Shown: positions 44,268 to 56,051, counted from the stretch's first letter. The stretch is DNA of 59,125 bases from an uncultured beta proteobacterium (GCA_903864505.1 CAIPGC010000073.1:1-59125), one strand, 5' to 3'. Program-made: numbers and translations. Notes: a model not told the origin generated them from the letters alone.

Positions 44268-46582
44268 TCTGCGCGGTTGGGAACCAGAATTTCGCGCTGA
44301 CCGCTGCCGCTCATGGCACTGACCAGTCCAGCCTTCTCCATGTCTTCCACCAAGCGGGCGGCACGGTTGTAGCCGATCTTGAGGTGGCGCTGCACCAGCG
44401 AGATGCTGGCCTTGCGGTTCTTCAACACAACCTCCACCGCCTGGTCGTACATCGGGTCCTTCTCGCCACCATTGCTGCCATCCAGCCCCGACTCGCCTTC
44501 ACCATCGAGGGTGCCACCTTCGAGCACGCCTTCAATGTAGTTGGGTTCGCCCTGAGCCTTGAGGTAGTTGACCACACGGTGGACCTCGTCGTCGCTGACA
44601 AAAGCGCCGTGTACACGAATCGGAAGACCGGTACCGCTGGGCATATACAGCATGTCACCCATTCCGAGCAGCGCTTCGGCACCCATCTGATCGAGGATGG
44701 TTCGGCTGTCGATCTTGCTGCTGACCTGAAATGCAATGCGCGTCGGAATATTGGCCTTGATCAGGCCGGTGATCACGTCCACGCTGGGGCGCTGTGTTGC
44801 CAGAATCAGGTGGATGCCCGCCGCTCGCGCCTTCTGTGCCAGGCGGGCGATAAGCTCTTCAATCTTCTTGCCCACCACCATCATCAGGTCGGCCAATTCG
44901 TCAATCACCACCACAATGTGCGGCAGACGGTCCAGCGGTTCGGGCGCTTCGGGGGTGAGACTGAAGGGGTTGTAAATGAACTCTGAGCGTCCTTTGGCTT
45001 CGTCAATCTTGTGGTTGTAGCCGGCCAGGTTGCGCACGCCTAGCTTACTTAGCAGTTTGTAGCGTCGCTCCATCTCGGCTACACACCAGGTCAGGCCATA
45101 CGCGGCCTGCTTCATGTCAGTCACCACGGGAGCGATCAGGTGCGGAATGCCTTCGTAGAACGACATCTCCAGCATCTTCGGGTCGATCATGAGGAAACGT
45201 ACATCGCTGGCCTCGGCCTTATACAGCAGGCTCAGAATCATGGCGTTGATACCGACCGACTTGCCCGACCCTGTGGTACCAGCCACCAGCACGTGGGGCA
45301 TCTTGGCCAGATCTGCCACGACCGGGTTGCCCACAATGTCCTTGCCCAAACCCATGGTCAGCATCGACTTGGCTTCGTTGTACACCTGTGAGCCCAAAAT
45401 TTCCGACAGACGAATTGACTGCCGCTTGGCGTTGGGCAGCTCCAGTGCCATGGTGGTCTTGCCCGGAATGGTCTCCACCACTCGAATCGACACCAGGCTC
45501 AAGGAACGCGCAAGATCCTTGGCCAGCCCCACAATCTGCGAACCCTTGACACCGGTAGCAGGTTCGATCTCGTACCGGGTAATGACCGGTCCGGGCTGGG
45601 CCAGCACCACGCGCACTTCAACACCAAAGTCCTTCAACCGCTTCTCAATCATGCGGCTGGTCATCTCCAGTGTCTCGGGGTCCACTGTCTCCTGTCGCAA
45701 TAACGCACCGTCGAGCAGGTCCACCTGCGGCAGCTTGTTGTCGGGCATTTCCGTAAACAGGGGCTTCTGACGCTCTTTGGCGACACGCTCACTGGGCGGC
45801 AGTCCCACGATCACCGGTTCGATAATCACCGGCAAAGGGTGCTGGACATCGAGTTCCTCGCGTTCCTCCAGCACCACCTCTTCGCGCTCACGCACCGCCC
45901 GTTGGCCGAGTTCCATGTCCTGCGCCAGTTCGCGCTTTTCCCGCCTCGACTGCACCAGGCCATCCAGCCAGGCGCCCAGGCGCTCGGACACGCGCATCCA
46001 CGAAAAACCAAACACCAGTGCCGAGCCGACGAGCCCGACCGCAATGGACACCAAACCGGACCCTGAAAAACCCAACCACTTCACACTCAATGGCCCCAGC
46101 AGGTACCCCATTGCCCCACCGCTGTGGCCCGGCAGGTGGGGTTCCAGGGAGTAAAGCCGCGACCACTCGAGTGTTGTGCTGCCGTACAACAACATCGCCA
46201 GTCCGAGCCAAAACACTACCCGCCGCCTCCAGCCCCGTGGCCTTTCCTCGCCACGCACACGATTGGCCAAACCAGTCAGCCATTGCCGCAGGCTTACGGC
46301 CACGCACCACCATACCGAGAAGCCCATTAAAAAGTAGCTCACATCGGCCACCCAGGCGCCCAGACGACCGGCCTTATTGAACACCGCCACACGGGCCCCG
46401 GAGGTCGACCATGCAACGTCCTGGGGCGAGTACGTCAGCAAGGCAATCAACCATAGCGCCAACAGCACAAAACCCGTGACCAACGCCATCTCACTGGCAA
46501 AGCGCCCGACACCGGTAGGGGTGGACGCAGACGCATCGGAACTTGAAGAACTGGAATTCAGGGTGTTGAGGGAATAAGTCAT
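44264..46582 (-). CDS. ftsK: DNA translocase FtsK
   Basis: A 772-residue DNA pump at the division septum. It has four N-terminal TM segments (about 30-190), a short acidic linker, and the motor domain with Walker [17 protein letters not shown], Walker [15 protein letters not shown] and [24 protein letters not shown]. The C-terminal gamma winged helix ([24 protein letters not shown]) reads KOPS sites. The linker is short compared with E. coli, as is usual in this order. It lies 23 nt after the crp-like gene. Confidence 0.96.
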   Translation of the reverse strand: MTYSLNTLNSSSSSSDASASTPTGVGRFASEMALVTGFVLLALWLIALLTYSPQDVAWSTSGARVAVFNKAGRLGAWVADVSYFLMGFSVWWCVAVSLRQWLTGLANRVRGEERPRGWRRRVVFWLGLAMLLYGSTTLEWSRLYSLEPHLPGHSGGAMGYLLGPLSVKWLGFSGSGLVSIAVGLVGSALVFGFSWMRVSERLGAWLDGLVQSRREKRELAQDMELGQRAVREREEVVLEEREELDVQHPLPVIIEPVIVGLPPSERVAKERQKPLFTEMPDNKLPQVDLLDGALLRQETVDPETLEMTSRMIEKRLKDFGVEVRVVLAQPGPVITRYEIEPATGVKGSQIVGLAKDLARSLSLVSIRVVETIPGKTTMALELPNAKRQSIRLSEILGSQVYNEAKSMLTMGLGKDIVGNPVVADLAKMPHVLVAGTTGSGKSVGINAMILSLLYKAEASDVRFLMIDPKMLEMSFYEGIPHLIAPVVTDMKQAAYGLTWCVAEMERRYKLLSKLGVRNLAGYNHKIDEAKGRSEFIYNPFSLTPEAPEPLDRLPHIVVVIDELADLMMVVGKKIEELIARLAQKARAAGIHLILATQRPSVDVITGLIKANIPTRIAFQVSSKIDSRTILDQMGAEALLGMGDMLYMPSGTGLPIRVHGAFVSDDEVHRVVNYLKAQGEPNYIEGVLEGGTLDGEGESGLDGSNGGEKDPMYDQAVEVVLKNRKASISLVQRHLKIGYNRAARLVEDMEKAGLVSAMSGSGQREILVPNRAE

Positions 46583-46605
46583 ATACCGTTTTGCGCAAGC
46601 CTGCT

Positions 46606-47280
46606 TCAGCGAGGCGCAATACGCCGCTCGTGCACCCGCACAACACCATCTTCATGAAGTTCGATGAACCCCTGTTCCTCAAAGTCTTTCATGACCCGGC
46701 TCACCATCTCGCGCGATGCGCCCACCATTTTTGCAATGTCCTGTCTGGACAGCTTTTCGCGCAGCACCAGGCTGCCGTCATCGCCTTCTGTTGCAGCCTC
46801 CATCACCGCATTGGCAACCCGCTCGTACACGCCGGTGAGCGCCAGCGAGCTTATTTTCTGGTCGGCATTACGCAGGCGTCGCACTAACCCCAGCATCACC
46901 GCGTGGGCCATCGAACTGTTCTCCACCAGGCAACGAGAAAAAACATCTCGCCCCAATACCAGCATGTCGGTCTGCGTCTCGGCAGCAACCGAGGCAGAGT
47001 GCGATTCGTGGTCAATCAGGCTCATCTCTCCAATGTAGTCGCCCGTCTGCAGCTTCGCAAGAATCACCTCTCGTCCCTTGCTGTCAGTCATCAGAACACG
47101 TGCGCGACCCGACAGAATGATGTACAGCGTATTGGATGTCTGACCCTGCTCCACTACCAGTTCGCCGCGCTTGAAACGCTGCTTGGCGACGGCGCCCGCC
47201 AACGACTCTGCCTGCATTTCGGTCAGCATGGCGAACAGGGGGACCCTGCGGATCAAATCGAGGTTGCTCAACATGGACAT
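46606..47280 (-). CDS. Crp/Fnr family transcriptional regulator
   Basis: A 224-residue regulator. It has the cyclic-nucleotide-binding fold ([46 protein letters not shown]) and winged helix ([30 protein letters not shown]). The recognition helix keeps the Arg-Glu...Arg of E. coli CRP (SREMVSR), so a TGTGA-like half-site is expected. The phosphate-binding Arg of cAMP receptors appears replaced (HSASV where CRP has RSAWV), so cAMP binding is doubtful. There are no FNR-type N-terminal cysteines. Start at 47280, with Met two codons later as an alternative. Confidence 0.9.
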   Translation of the reverse strand: MSMLSNLDLIRRVPLFAMLTEMQAESLAGAVAKQRFKRGELVVEQGQTSNTLYIILSGRARVLMTDSKGREVILAKLQTGDYIGEMSLIDHESHSASVAAETQTDMLVLGRDVFSRCLVENSSMAHAVMLGLVRRLRNADQKISSLALTGVYERVANAVMEAATEGDDGSLVLREKLSRQDIAKMVGASREMVSRVMKDFEEQGFIELHEDGVVRVHERRIAPR

Positions 47281-47316
47281 GGACGCTATTCCCAAAAAGG
47301 GGCGATGTGCTTCTTA

Positions 47317-47332
47317 CAATGGTGCCACATTG
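47317..47332. promoter_or_regulatory. Inverted repeat between crp-like gene and trxB
   Basis: CAATG-GTGCCA-CATTG is a 16-bp inverted repeat 37 nt upstream of the crp-like start and 76 nt before trxB. A TACAAT -10-like hexamer (47315-47320) overlaps it. It may be an operator for one or both divergent genes. Confidence 0.35.
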
Positions 47333-47398
47333 AAATGCACGGCACCGCCCCGAACTGTACACGGGAGCGCCGTTGTACCACGCACACTACGCACCTAA

Positions 47399-48361
<963 letters not shown>

Positions 48362-48376
48362 CAGGTCCAATATCGC

Positions 48377-48548
48377 TATAATCACAGGCTTTGCTGAATC
48401 TCGGCCCGAGGGGGCCATGGAATCGGCCGATGGGGTTACCGCCACCCTTTTTCCTGGCGAGGTGAGGCTAGAGCGAGATCGAAAGTGCCCGTTTGCGGGC
48501 GGTTTGGGTCGCCAGTGATAGCCGTTTCATAAGTATCGGAGTGTCCTG
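48377..48548 (+). promoter_or_regulatory. Probable rpmB promoter and structured leader
   Basis: TATAAT at 48377-48382 is a consensus -10, but no good -35 is seen at 17 bp. About 160 nt follow before rpmB, with G/C-rich potential hairpins (GGCCC-GAGG-GGGCC near 48403-48416, and GCCCG-TTTG-CGGGC near 48487-48500). A long structured leader before a ribosomal-protein operon suggests autoregulation, but I recognise no known motif. Confidence 0.4.
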
Positions 48549-48782
48549 ATGGCACGCGTATGTCAAGTTACGGGCAAAGGCCCCATGGTCGGAAACAATG
48601 TTTCCCACGCAAACAACAAAACCAAGCGCCGGTTCCTGCCGAACCTGCAATACCGCCGTTTCTGGGTCGAAAGCGAAAACCGCTGGATTCGTCTGCGGAT
48701 TTCGAACGCAGGCCTGCGTTTGATCGACAAGAACGGTATTGATTCTGTGCTCGCCGATCTGCGTGCACGTGGTCAAGCCTGA
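48549..48782 (+). CDS. rpmB: 50S ribosomal protein L28
   Basis: 77 residues: [29 protein letters not shown] split by the usual L28 signature, then [23 protein letters not shown] and [11 protein letters not shown]. Only one Cys is present, so this is the zinc-free form. It is followed 54 nt later by rpmG in the usual order. Confidence 0.97.
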   Translation: MARVCQVTGKGPMVGNNVSHANNKTKRRFLPNLQYRRFWVESENRWIRLRISNAGLRLIDKNGIDSVLADLRARGQA

Positions 48783-48791
48783 GATATTTCG

Positions 48792-48813
48792 GGACAGACT
48801 TATAGCTCTGTCC
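48792..48813 (+). other. Hairpin between rpmB and rpmG
   Basis: GGACAGA-CTTATAGC-TCTGTCC, a perfect 7-bp stem with an 8-nt loop in the 54-nt intercistronic space. It has no T-run, so it more likely shapes mRNA stability or translation of rpmG than terminates transcription. Confidence 0.5.
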
Positions 48814-48836
48814 TCAACTGATTAAAGGAATTAAAT

Positions 48837-49007
48837 ATGGCAACCAAAGGCGGACGCGAAAAAATCAAGCTGGAATCAACAGCTGGCACCGGTCACTTCT
48901 ACACCACCAGCAAGAACAAGAAAACCATGCCCGAGAAGATGCTGATCAAGAAATTTGATCCCAAGGCTCGCAAGCATGTGGACTACAAGGAAATGAAGCT
49001 GAAGTAA
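48837..49007 (+). CDS. rpmG: 50S ribosomal protein L33
   Basis: 56 residues beginning [19 protein letters not shown], with [16 protein letters not shown] and [19 protein letters not shown]. It has no Cys, so it is the zinc-independent L33 form. AAAGGAA lies upstream of the ATG. It is the last gene of the rpmB-rpmG operon, followed by a terminator. Confidence 0.96.
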   Translation: MATKGGREKIKLESTAGTGHFYTTSKNKKTMPEKMLIKKFDPKARKHVDYKEMKLK

Positions 49008-49028
49008 ATCAGTTGTCCTTTGAGTCAG

Positions 49029-49053
49029 AGCCCGCCGCGTGCGGGCTTTTTTA
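49029..49053 (+). terminator. Intrinsic terminator after rpmG
   Basis: A perfect 7-bp stem AGCCCGC / GCGGGCT (49029-49035 and 49041-49047) with loop CGCGT, followed by a run of six T (49047-49052). Confidence 0.85.
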
Positions 49054-49163
49054 TTGGAAATGGCTCCGCCAGAGCGTGTGAATTGTGCGCAAGCCGGTGC
49101 GTTAGAGCGCCTCCTCCGCGGGCGCGCTAGCCAATCGAGCACCATTGCAACGGCGCATACCGC

Positions 49164-49180
49164 GTCCATTGATAATGGAC
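49164..49180. promoter_or_regulatory. Perfect palindrome upstream of nitroreductase gene
   Basis: GTCCATT-GAT-AATGGAC, 7-bp arms with a 3-bp centre, ends 34 nt before the nitroreductase ATG. The size and position fit a dimeric repressor or activator site. The rest of the 161-nt gap from the rpmG terminator shows nothing else I can support. Confidence 0.45.
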
Positions 49181-49214
49181 AAGATCGCACACATCCCAAA
49201 CCAACAAAATCAAA

Positions 49215-49898
49215 ATGGAATTTTCACAACTCATCAAAGCACGTAAGAGTATTCGCGGATATCTGCAAAAGCCTGTTCCCCGCGAAGTTATTGAGGAGAT
49301 CATCGAAGTAGCCAAATGGTCGCCTTCCTCCATGAATACACAACCCTGGCGAATTCACGTAGTGACCGGTGCACCGCTGGACCGAATCCGCAAGGGCAAC
49401 ACTGAAAATATGGTGGGAGGCGTTCCACCAAAACGTGACTTCCCGATGAAGGAAGAGTATGAAGGCATTCATCGCAAGCGCCAGATCGACATTGCGATTC
49501 AGCTCTTCGAAGCAATGGGGATTGCGCGCGACGACAAGGTACGGCGTATGGACTGGGTTATGCGGGGTTTCCGGCAGTTCGACGCCCCGGTATCCTTGGT
49601 GTTGACCTACGACAAGTATTTGGAACCGGCGGCCATCAGCCAATTTGATCTCGGTGCACTTTCACATGCGATAGTGCTGGCTGCCTGGGAGCGTGGTTTG
49701 GGGTGCGTAATCAATGGACAGGGCATCATGCAATCCAGCGTCGTTCGCGAACATGCGGGCATTCCCGATGATCAGAACATCATGATCTGCATTGCAATGG
49801 GATACCCGGACAACGACTTCATTGCCAACAGCGTGAAATCGGTGCGGGAAGACAGCAACAATTTCGTTAAATATGTCGGCTTCGATGTTCCGCAATAG
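49215..49898 (+). CDS. Nitroreductase family protein
   Basis: A 227-residue FMN-dependent oxidoreductase. N-terminal IKARKSIRGY and AKWSPSSMNTQPWRIHVV bind the FMN phosphate. The middle DLGALSHAIVLAAWERGLGCVINGQGIM and the C-terminal IMICIAMGYPD complete the fold. Family members reduce nitroaromatics, quinones or dehalogenate; the physiological substrate is unknown. It stands alone after the rpmG terminator with a palindrome in its upstream region. Confidence 0.9.
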   Translation: MEFSQLIKARKSIRGYLQKPVPREVIEEIIEVAKWSPSSMNTQPWRIHVVTGAPLDRIRKGNTENMVGGVPPKRDFPMKEEYEGIHRKRQIDIAIQLFEAMGIARDDKVRRMDWVMRGFRQFDAPVSLVLTYDKYLEPAAISQFDLGALSHAIVLAAWERGLGCVINGQGIMQSSVVREHAGIPDDQNIMICIAMGYPDNDFIANSVKSVREDSNNFVKYVGFDVPQ

Positions 49899-49929
49899 GC
49901 GGTGAATTCGTCAAATGCGGCGTATTCCT

Positions 49930-51144
49930 TTACACCCGCGCCGCCCGCAGCCGCAGCGAAAACTCCTCCAGCGCTGCAATGCCACTGGCTTCGGCACGCT
50001 GGCACCATGCCTGGAGGTCGAGCGCTAGTTGCTCACGGGTTTGCGAGCGATTGAGCCACAGTTGACGCAATTCTTCACGCATGACGACCATTTTGTCCAT
50101 CACAGGCGAAGCCGCGCGGGCCACGGCAAGCGAGGCAACCATGGCTGCCGGCACACGATCTGCATCGCGGTGCATCCAGCGCTTGGCGGCCTTGAGCACT
50201 GCTGCATCGGCGCTGCGGGCGCCCATGGCCTCAATTTCGGCACGGAAAGCACGCCGCATTTCATGGGCATAGCCTGCCATGATCTCGTACCGGTTGGAGA
50301 TGAGCGCTTCCAGCGTCCTCTCGTCGGCCACCGGTCGAATATCACCCAGAGCCAACCTGGGCGGTGTCTTCTTGACGGTTGCCAGACCCAATCGCCGCAG
50401 CAGGCTGATATAGACCCATCCAACATCAAATTCGTAGGGCTTGACCGACAACTTGGCGGATGTCGGATAGGTATGGTGGTTGTTGTGAAGCTCTTCGCCC
50501 GCAATCAGAATGCCCCAGGGCGAAATATTGGTGCTGGCGTCAGGCGCCTCAAAGTTGCGGTAGCCCCAATAGTGTGCGACCCCGTTGATGATGCCGGCCG
50601 CCATGACCGGTGTCCAGGCCATCTGAACCGCCCACACCGCCAAACCAGCTGCACCAAACAGCGCCAGATCAATCACCAGCAGCAACGCCACGCCCAGAAA
50701 CGAAAAGCGGCTGTACACCTTGCGCTCGAGCCAATCGCTCGGCGTTCCGTGACCGTAACGCAACAGGGTCTCCGGCTTGACCGCCTCCGACCGGTACAAC
50801 TCATAGCCTTGCAGCAGCACAGTCCTGATGCCGTGCACATGCGGACTGTGCGGATCCTCGGCTTGTTCACACTTGGCGTGGTGTTTGCGGTGGACCGAAG
50901 CCCATTCCTTGGTGACCTGACCGGTCGTCAGCCATAGCCAGAAGCGGAAAAAGTGGGAAGCCAGGGGGTGCAGATCCAACGCCCGATGGGCCTGGTGGCG
51001 ATGCAGAAAAACGGTTACGCTAATCATCGTGATGTGGGTCACCACCAAAGTAAATGCCACCATTTCCCAGGCACTCAGATCCCACAGGCCATGGGCCAAC
51101 CAGTCGACGATGGCAATCAATACAGTCCCCTCGGATGGCAGCAT
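49930..51144 (-). CDS. Membrane fatty acid desaturase (delta-9 type)
   Basis: A 404-residue di-iron membrane enzyme. The three His boxes are HRHQAHRA, HRKHH and HNNHH, in the spacing of acyl-CoA/acyl-lipid delta-9 desaturases, with about four TM segments (residues 8-60 and 150-195). A cytoplasmic C-terminal extension of about 150 helical residues follows. It introduces double bonds into membrane fatty acids, usually as a response to cold. It is transcribed convergently to the nitroreductase gene. Confidence 0.92.
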   Translation of the reverse strand: MLPSEGTVLIAIVDWLAHGLWDLSAWEMVAFTLVVTHITMISVTVFLHRHQAHRALDLHPLASHFFRFWLWLTTGQVTKEWASVHRKHHAKCEQAEDPHSPHVHGIRTVLLQGYELYRSEAVKPETLLRYGHGTPSDWLERKVYSRFSFLGVALLLVIDLALFGAAGLAVWAVQMAWTPVMAAGIINGVAHYWGYRNFEAPDASTNISPWGILIAGEELHNNHHTYPTSAKLSVKPYEFDVGWVYISLLRRLGLATVKKTPPRLALGDIRPVADERTLEALISNRYEIMAGYAHEMRRAFRAEIEAMGARSADAAVLKAAKRWMHRDADRVPAAMVASLAVARAASPVMDKMVVMREELRQLWLNRSQTREQLALDLQAWCQRAEASGIAALEEFSLRLRAARV

Positions 51145-51203
51145 GGTTAGTTCGCTCTCACAATGCTTAGTTGGTGTGGATCAATGCACAGAGATTAGAA
51201 CAC

Positions 51204-52475
51204 TTACTTTCGTTGCCATGCTGCGGCGAAGAATCCGTCAGTCAAGTGTCGATGGGGCCACAGGCGCAGGTACAACTGCCCGTCCTGTGCACCACTGCAC
51301 AAGGTGGAAGCGTTGTGTACCTTCAATGCCGCCAGCAACTCACCCACCGGCAGTGGCTGAAAATCCGGATTTTCCGCAGAGAACGCCTCGGCAATGGCTT
51401 CGTTTTCCTGTGGCAGTACGCTGCACGTGGCATACACCAGCCTGCCACCCGACTTGAGCAGACGCGACGCGCTTTGCAGAATAGCCGCCTGCTTGACCGC
51501 CATCTCCTGCACCGATTGAAGATTCTGGCGCCACTTCAAATCCGGGTTGCGCCGCAGCGTACCCAGGCCCGAGCAGGGGGCGTCCACCAGCACGCGGTCA
51601 ATCTTGCCGGTCAGTCGCTTGACCCGGTCATCGCGCTCATGCGCAATGGCGGCAGGGTGCACGTTAGAGAGGCCACTGCGTTTCAAGCGCGACTTAAAGG
51701 CATCGAGCCGGTGCGCCGAGGTATCAAACGCATACAGCCGGCCCGTGCTGCGCATGGAGGCGCCAATGGCCAAGGTCTTGCCACCCGCTCCGGCACAGAA
51801 ATCGACCACCATTTCGCCGCGCTTGGCATCGAGCAGCATGGACAGCAGTTGCGAGCCCTCGTCCTGCACCTCAAAATCACCGCGGACGAAGGCCTCGTGC
51901 TTGTTGAGCGCCGGCTTGCCGGCAATGCGCAGACCCCACGGGGAATACGGCGTGTCCACCGCCTTGATGCCCGACTGGGCCAACGCCTTCTGCACCTCGG
52001 CACGCTTGGCCTTGAAAGTGTTAACCCGCAGGTCCAACCCTGCCCCCTGGTTGAGGCACTCGGCAAGTGCCCAAAATTCGCTGCCCAGCTGCTCCTTGAG
52101 TGGCTGCACCAGCCACTCGGGCAGGTTGTGGCGGTGGCGCTCCATCAGGTCGTTGGGACTCACCTTCTCGCATTGGTCCAGCCAGTTGATTTCCTGCTCG
52201 GTCAGCGCGCTGCGCAGAAAGTCGCCTGGGCCGTAGAAGCCCAGAATCGCCAACCGCCGCTCCTTGGGGCCACTGCCCGACGGGGCCAGATGGTCAAACA
52301 GCAGTTTCTTGCGCAAGACGGTGTAGACGGTCTCGGCCATGGTGGCACGCTCGCGCGGACCCAGACCCCGGTGATCCCGAAAAAATCGCGAGACGATTGC
52401 GTCCGCGGGATGGTCAAATTTCAGGGTCAGCCGGACCAGTTCAGCGCAGGCTTCAAGAAGGGCTTTTGGATGCAT
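51204..52475 (-). CDS. RsmB/NOP family rRNA (cytosine-5) methyltransferase
   Basis: A 423-residue SAM-dependent m5C methyltransferase. After an N-terminal helical segment it has VQDEGSQLLSMLLDA, motif I MVVDFCAGAGGKTLAIG, motif IV VDAPCSGLGTLRRNPD with its Cys, and motif VI LVYATCSVLPQENE with the catalytic Cys. It is of the RsmB type, although the N-terminal NusB-like domain seems short. The start MHPKALLE at 52475 is taken; a Met six codons earlier is possible, and the further open frame upstream is antisense to the efflux gene. Confidence 0.88.
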   Translation of the reverse strand: MHPKALLEACAELVRLTLKFDHPADAIVSRFFRDHRGLGPRERATMAETVYTVLRKKLLFDHLAPSGSGPKERRLAILGFYGPGDFLRSALTEQEINWLDQCEKVSPNDLMERHRHNLPEWLVQPLKEQLGSEFWALAECLNQGAGLDLRVNTFKAKRAEVQKALAQSGIKAVDTPYSPWGLRIAGKPALNKHEAFVRGDFEVQDEGSQLLSMLLDAKRGEMVVDFCAGAGGKTLAIGASMRSTGRLYAFDTSAHRLDAFKSRLKRSGLSNVHPAAIAHERDDRVKRLTGKIDRVLVDAPCSGLGTLRRNPDLKWRQNLQSVQEMAVKQAAILQSASRLLKSGGRLVYATCSVLPQENEAIAEAFSAENPDFQPLPVGELLAALKVHNASTLCSGAQDGQLYLRLWPHRHLTDGFFAAAWQRK

Positions 52476-52541
52476 AGCATGAGATTGTCCCATGCGCGCA
52501 CAATGGACTCCGTGATCTTCGAATGGACACGTCTGTTCTCT

Positions 52542-53966
52542 ATGGCCTCCAATGCTCTCCACACACCACGCCGCTTGCGGGTGCCAGGCGCTGTCCGCAT
52601 CCGGTACATGGCGCTGGCCATGGCAAGCTTGCTGGCGGGTTGCGCCAGCCCGGTCCCCTCTTCGGCGGTGCGGTCCGCAGTTCCCTTCGGCGGTCTGGCA
52701 ACTGTGGTGTCGGACCAGGCCCCCGGTGCAGACCCGCTTTCGCAGTGGTGGCAGCGCTTCAACGACCCACTGCTCACCGCGCTGGTCACACAGGCACTTC
52801 AGGCCAACACCAGCGTGCGCGCAGCCCAAGCTGCATTGCAGCAGTCCCGTGCGCTGCGGGATGTGAGGCAGGCTTCCATGCTGCCTGGCGCCACCGCATC
52901 CACCTCCGCCCAGCGCAACCAGACCGACTCTGGCAGCGCAAGCAGCAGTTTCAGGATCGGACTCGATGCCAGCTGGGAGCCCGATGTCTTTGGCGGTCGG
53001 AACGCCGCACTCAGTGCGACAGAATCGGATGCACAGGCAGCGCAAGCGTCTTTGGGCGATGTGCACGTGTCGGTTGCTGCCGAGGTGGCTCTGGCCTACA
53101 TCCAGCTGCGCGGGTTGCAAAGCCAGTGGCAGATCGCCCGCAATAACCTGGCCAGCCAACAGGAGACCCTGCAGCTGACCACCTGGCGTGCACAGGCGGG
53201 TCTGGCCAGTTCTCTGGAAGTTGAGCAGGCCCGTGCAGCCAGCGAACAGACCGCCGCCCAGATCCCCAGCCTGCAATCGGGTCAGGACAAAACCCGCCAC
53301 AGCCTGGCAGTGCTGACCGGTCAGTCGCCGATCACCCTGAACACACCGCTTGAAGCAGTAGTTGCGATACCGCAAGCTGCAGACGATCTGGCCTTGAACA
53401 TCCCGGCGAACACGCTGCGCCAGCGTCCCGATGTGCGCGCGGCCGAGCACCGCATGGAGGCGGCACTGGCGCGCGTTGCCGTAGCAGACGCAGCCCAATA
53501 TCCCAACTTCTCCATTGGAGGCTCGGTTGGCCTGAACGCGCTGACACTGTCCGGCCTGGCCCAGGGTGCCGGGACGGTCAGTGCGCTGCTGGCAAGCATC
53601 TCCATGCCTTTGTTCGATGGAGGCGCGACGCGGTCTCAACGGCTGGCACAGGAGGCGGCGCTGGAGCAGGCACGCGCCAGCTACCAGGCCGCGGTACTGA
53701 CGGCTCTGAAGGATGTGCAAGACGCGCTGGTCACCCTTCGCCACGACCGCGACCGCAGAGCACATCTGAGAGACGCCGCCATTGCCGCAAGCAACGCAGC
53801 GCTACTGGCACAGCAACGCTACAGCAGCGGTCTGATTGACTTCCAGACCGTGCTGCAAACCCAGCGCAACCTGCTGACTGCGCAGGACGCCGCGGCAAGT
53901 TCCAGCGCCGACATCAGTGCCGACCATGTGCGCCTGTACAAGGCGCTCGGTGGCGGCTGGAACTGA
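52542..53966 (+). CDS. Efflux outer-membrane factor (NodT/OprM type lipoprotein)
   Basis: A 474-residue outer-membrane channel subunit with a lipoprotein signal LLAGC (Cys34 from this start). Each half carries the family patterns: PLSQWWQRFNDPLLTALVTQALQANTSVRAAQAAL, WEPDVFGGRNAALSATE, VSVAAEVALAYIQLRG, NTLRQRPDVRAAEHRMEAALARVAVADAAQYP, and SMPLFDGGATRSQRLAQEAALEQAR. It begins a probable operon with the adaptor and MacB-type genes. The start is uncertain: Met at 52503 is possible and Met at 52608 leaves too short a signal. Confidence 0.9.
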   Translation: MASNALHTPRRLRVPGAVRIRYMALAMASLLAGCASPVPSSAVRSAVPFGGLATVVSDQAPGADPLSQWWQRFNDPLLTALVTQALQANTSVRAAQAALQQSRALRDVRQASMLPGATASTSAQRNQTDSGSASSSFRIGLDASWEPDVFGGRNAALSATESDAQAAQASLGDVHVSVAAEVALAYIQLRGLQSQWQIARNNLASQQETLQLTTWRAQAGLASSLEVEQARAASEQTAAQIPSLQSGQDKTRHSLAVLTGQSPITLNTPLEAVVAIPQAADDLALNIPANTLRQRPDVRAAEHRMEAALARVAVADAAQYPNFSIGGSVGLNALTLSGLAQGAGTVSALLASISMPLFDGGATRSQRLAQEAALEQARASYQAAVLTALKDVQDALVTLRHDRDRRAHLRDAAIAASNAALLAQQRYSSGLIDFQTVLQTQRNLLTAQDAAASSSADISADHVRLYKALGGGWN

Positions 53967-53994
53967 CTACCCCTTTGCCAATTTGGATGACGCC

Positions 53995-55298
53995 ATGACC
54001 ACGCAAGCTGCCACCGGCACACCACTCTCTACCGCAGAGGTTCAGGCCCTGCTCAACCAAGCCCCCGGCCGGGTGTGGTGGCGTCGCCCAATGGTGTGGG
54101 CCGCTGGTATCGCGGTGATGCTGGCGGCATCTACTGCCTATTATTGGCAAGAAAACGCCAAGGCGCATGCGGCACCGGTATTTGTGAATGAGCCCGCGAC
54201 CCGCGGCAACCTGACTTTGAGCGTGGCTGCCAACGGCACACTTCAACCCACCCGCTCGGTGAGCATTGGCAGTGAACTCTCGGGTACCGTGCTGCGGGTA
54301 TTGGTGGATGTGAATGACCGCGTGAAGAAGGGCCAGGTACTGGTCGAACTCGACACCGCCAAGCTCAGCGACCAGGTCGCGCGCTCGCGCGCCGCGCTGG
54401 GTGCAGCCATTGCCATGGTGGCACAGGCCGATGCCACGGTGGGAGAAGCGCGCAGCAACCTGGCGCGACTGCAGGAAGTGTCTCAACTCTCCGGTGGGAA
54501 GATTCCATCCAGAGCCGAACTCGACACCGGTCGCGCCACGCTGGAGCGCGCCCTGGCCCAGCAAACCAGCGCGCAGGCCGACGTGGTTTCGGCGCGCGCG
54601 GCCGCGTCCACCGACCAAACCAATCTTTCCAAAGCTTCGATCCGCTCCCCCATCGATGGTGTGGTGCTGACACGCACGGTAGACCCGGGTAACGCGGTGG
54701 CTGCATCGCTGCAGGCTGTCACACTGTTTACCGTGGCCGAAGACTTGCGCAAGCTGCGTCTGCAGGTCAACGTCGACGAGGCCGATGTGGGTGCAGTCCG
54801 GGTCGGACAAAAGGCCAGCTTTACCGTCAGCGCCTATCCTTCGCGCAAGTACCCGGCCACCATCACCCGCGTGGCGTTTGGCTCCACCACCACCGAGAAT
54901 GTGGTGACCTACATCACCTACCTGGACGTGGACAACACCGACTTGAGTCTGCGCCCGGGCATGACCGCATCGAGCACCATCACCTCCACCGAACGTAAAG
55001 ACGTGCTGCTGGTACCCAATACTTCGCTGCGCTTCACTCCCGCTGCCGCTGGCGCAGCGGCAGCAAAGTCGGGCGGCGGCATTGTGTCGAGCCTGCTGCC
55101 ACGCATGCCCGGCGGTGCCCGCAAATCAGCCGGTGGCAGTGGCAGCACACGTCAGGTCTGGGTGCTGCGCGAAAACGCACCTGTGGCGGTAACCGTGACC
55201 ACCGGCATCAGCGACGGCCATATGACCGAAATCGTCGGGGGCGAATTGCAGGCCGGCATGCAGGTGATCACCGACCAGCGCAGCGCAGGAGCCACTCC

Positions 55299-55302
<4 letters not shown>
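53995..55302 (+). CDS. MacA-type periplasmic adaptor
   Basis: A 435-residue membrane fusion protein. TM anchor at residues 30-55 (MVWAAGIAVMLAASTAYYW), then lipoyl half GSELSGTVLRVLVDVNDRVKKGQVLVELD, coiled-coil hairpin (about 120-215), second lipoyl half IRSPIDGVVLTRTVDPGNAV, beta-barrel and a membrane-proximal domain with a Gly/Ala/Ser insertion (about 345-385). It connects the MacB-type transporter with the outer-membrane factor encoded 28 nt upstream. Its TGA overlaps the next GTG start. Confidence 0.92.

Positions 55303-56050
<748 letters not shown>

Positions 56051-56051
<1 letters not shown>

Noticed and set aside
46606..47280. CRP-like protein as the FNR for the ubi promoter
   Set aside because: It lacks the N-terminal cysteines for an Fe-S cluster and its recognition helix is CRP-like (RE..R), not the FNR type.
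51171..52502. Upstream extension of the outer-membrane factor frame
   Set aside because: Antisense to the methyltransferase; the lipoprotein signal marks the true N-terminus near 52542.
52476..53765. N-terminal extension of the rRNA methyltransferase
   Set aside because: Open frame antisense to the outer-membrane factor gene; family similarity begins near 52475.
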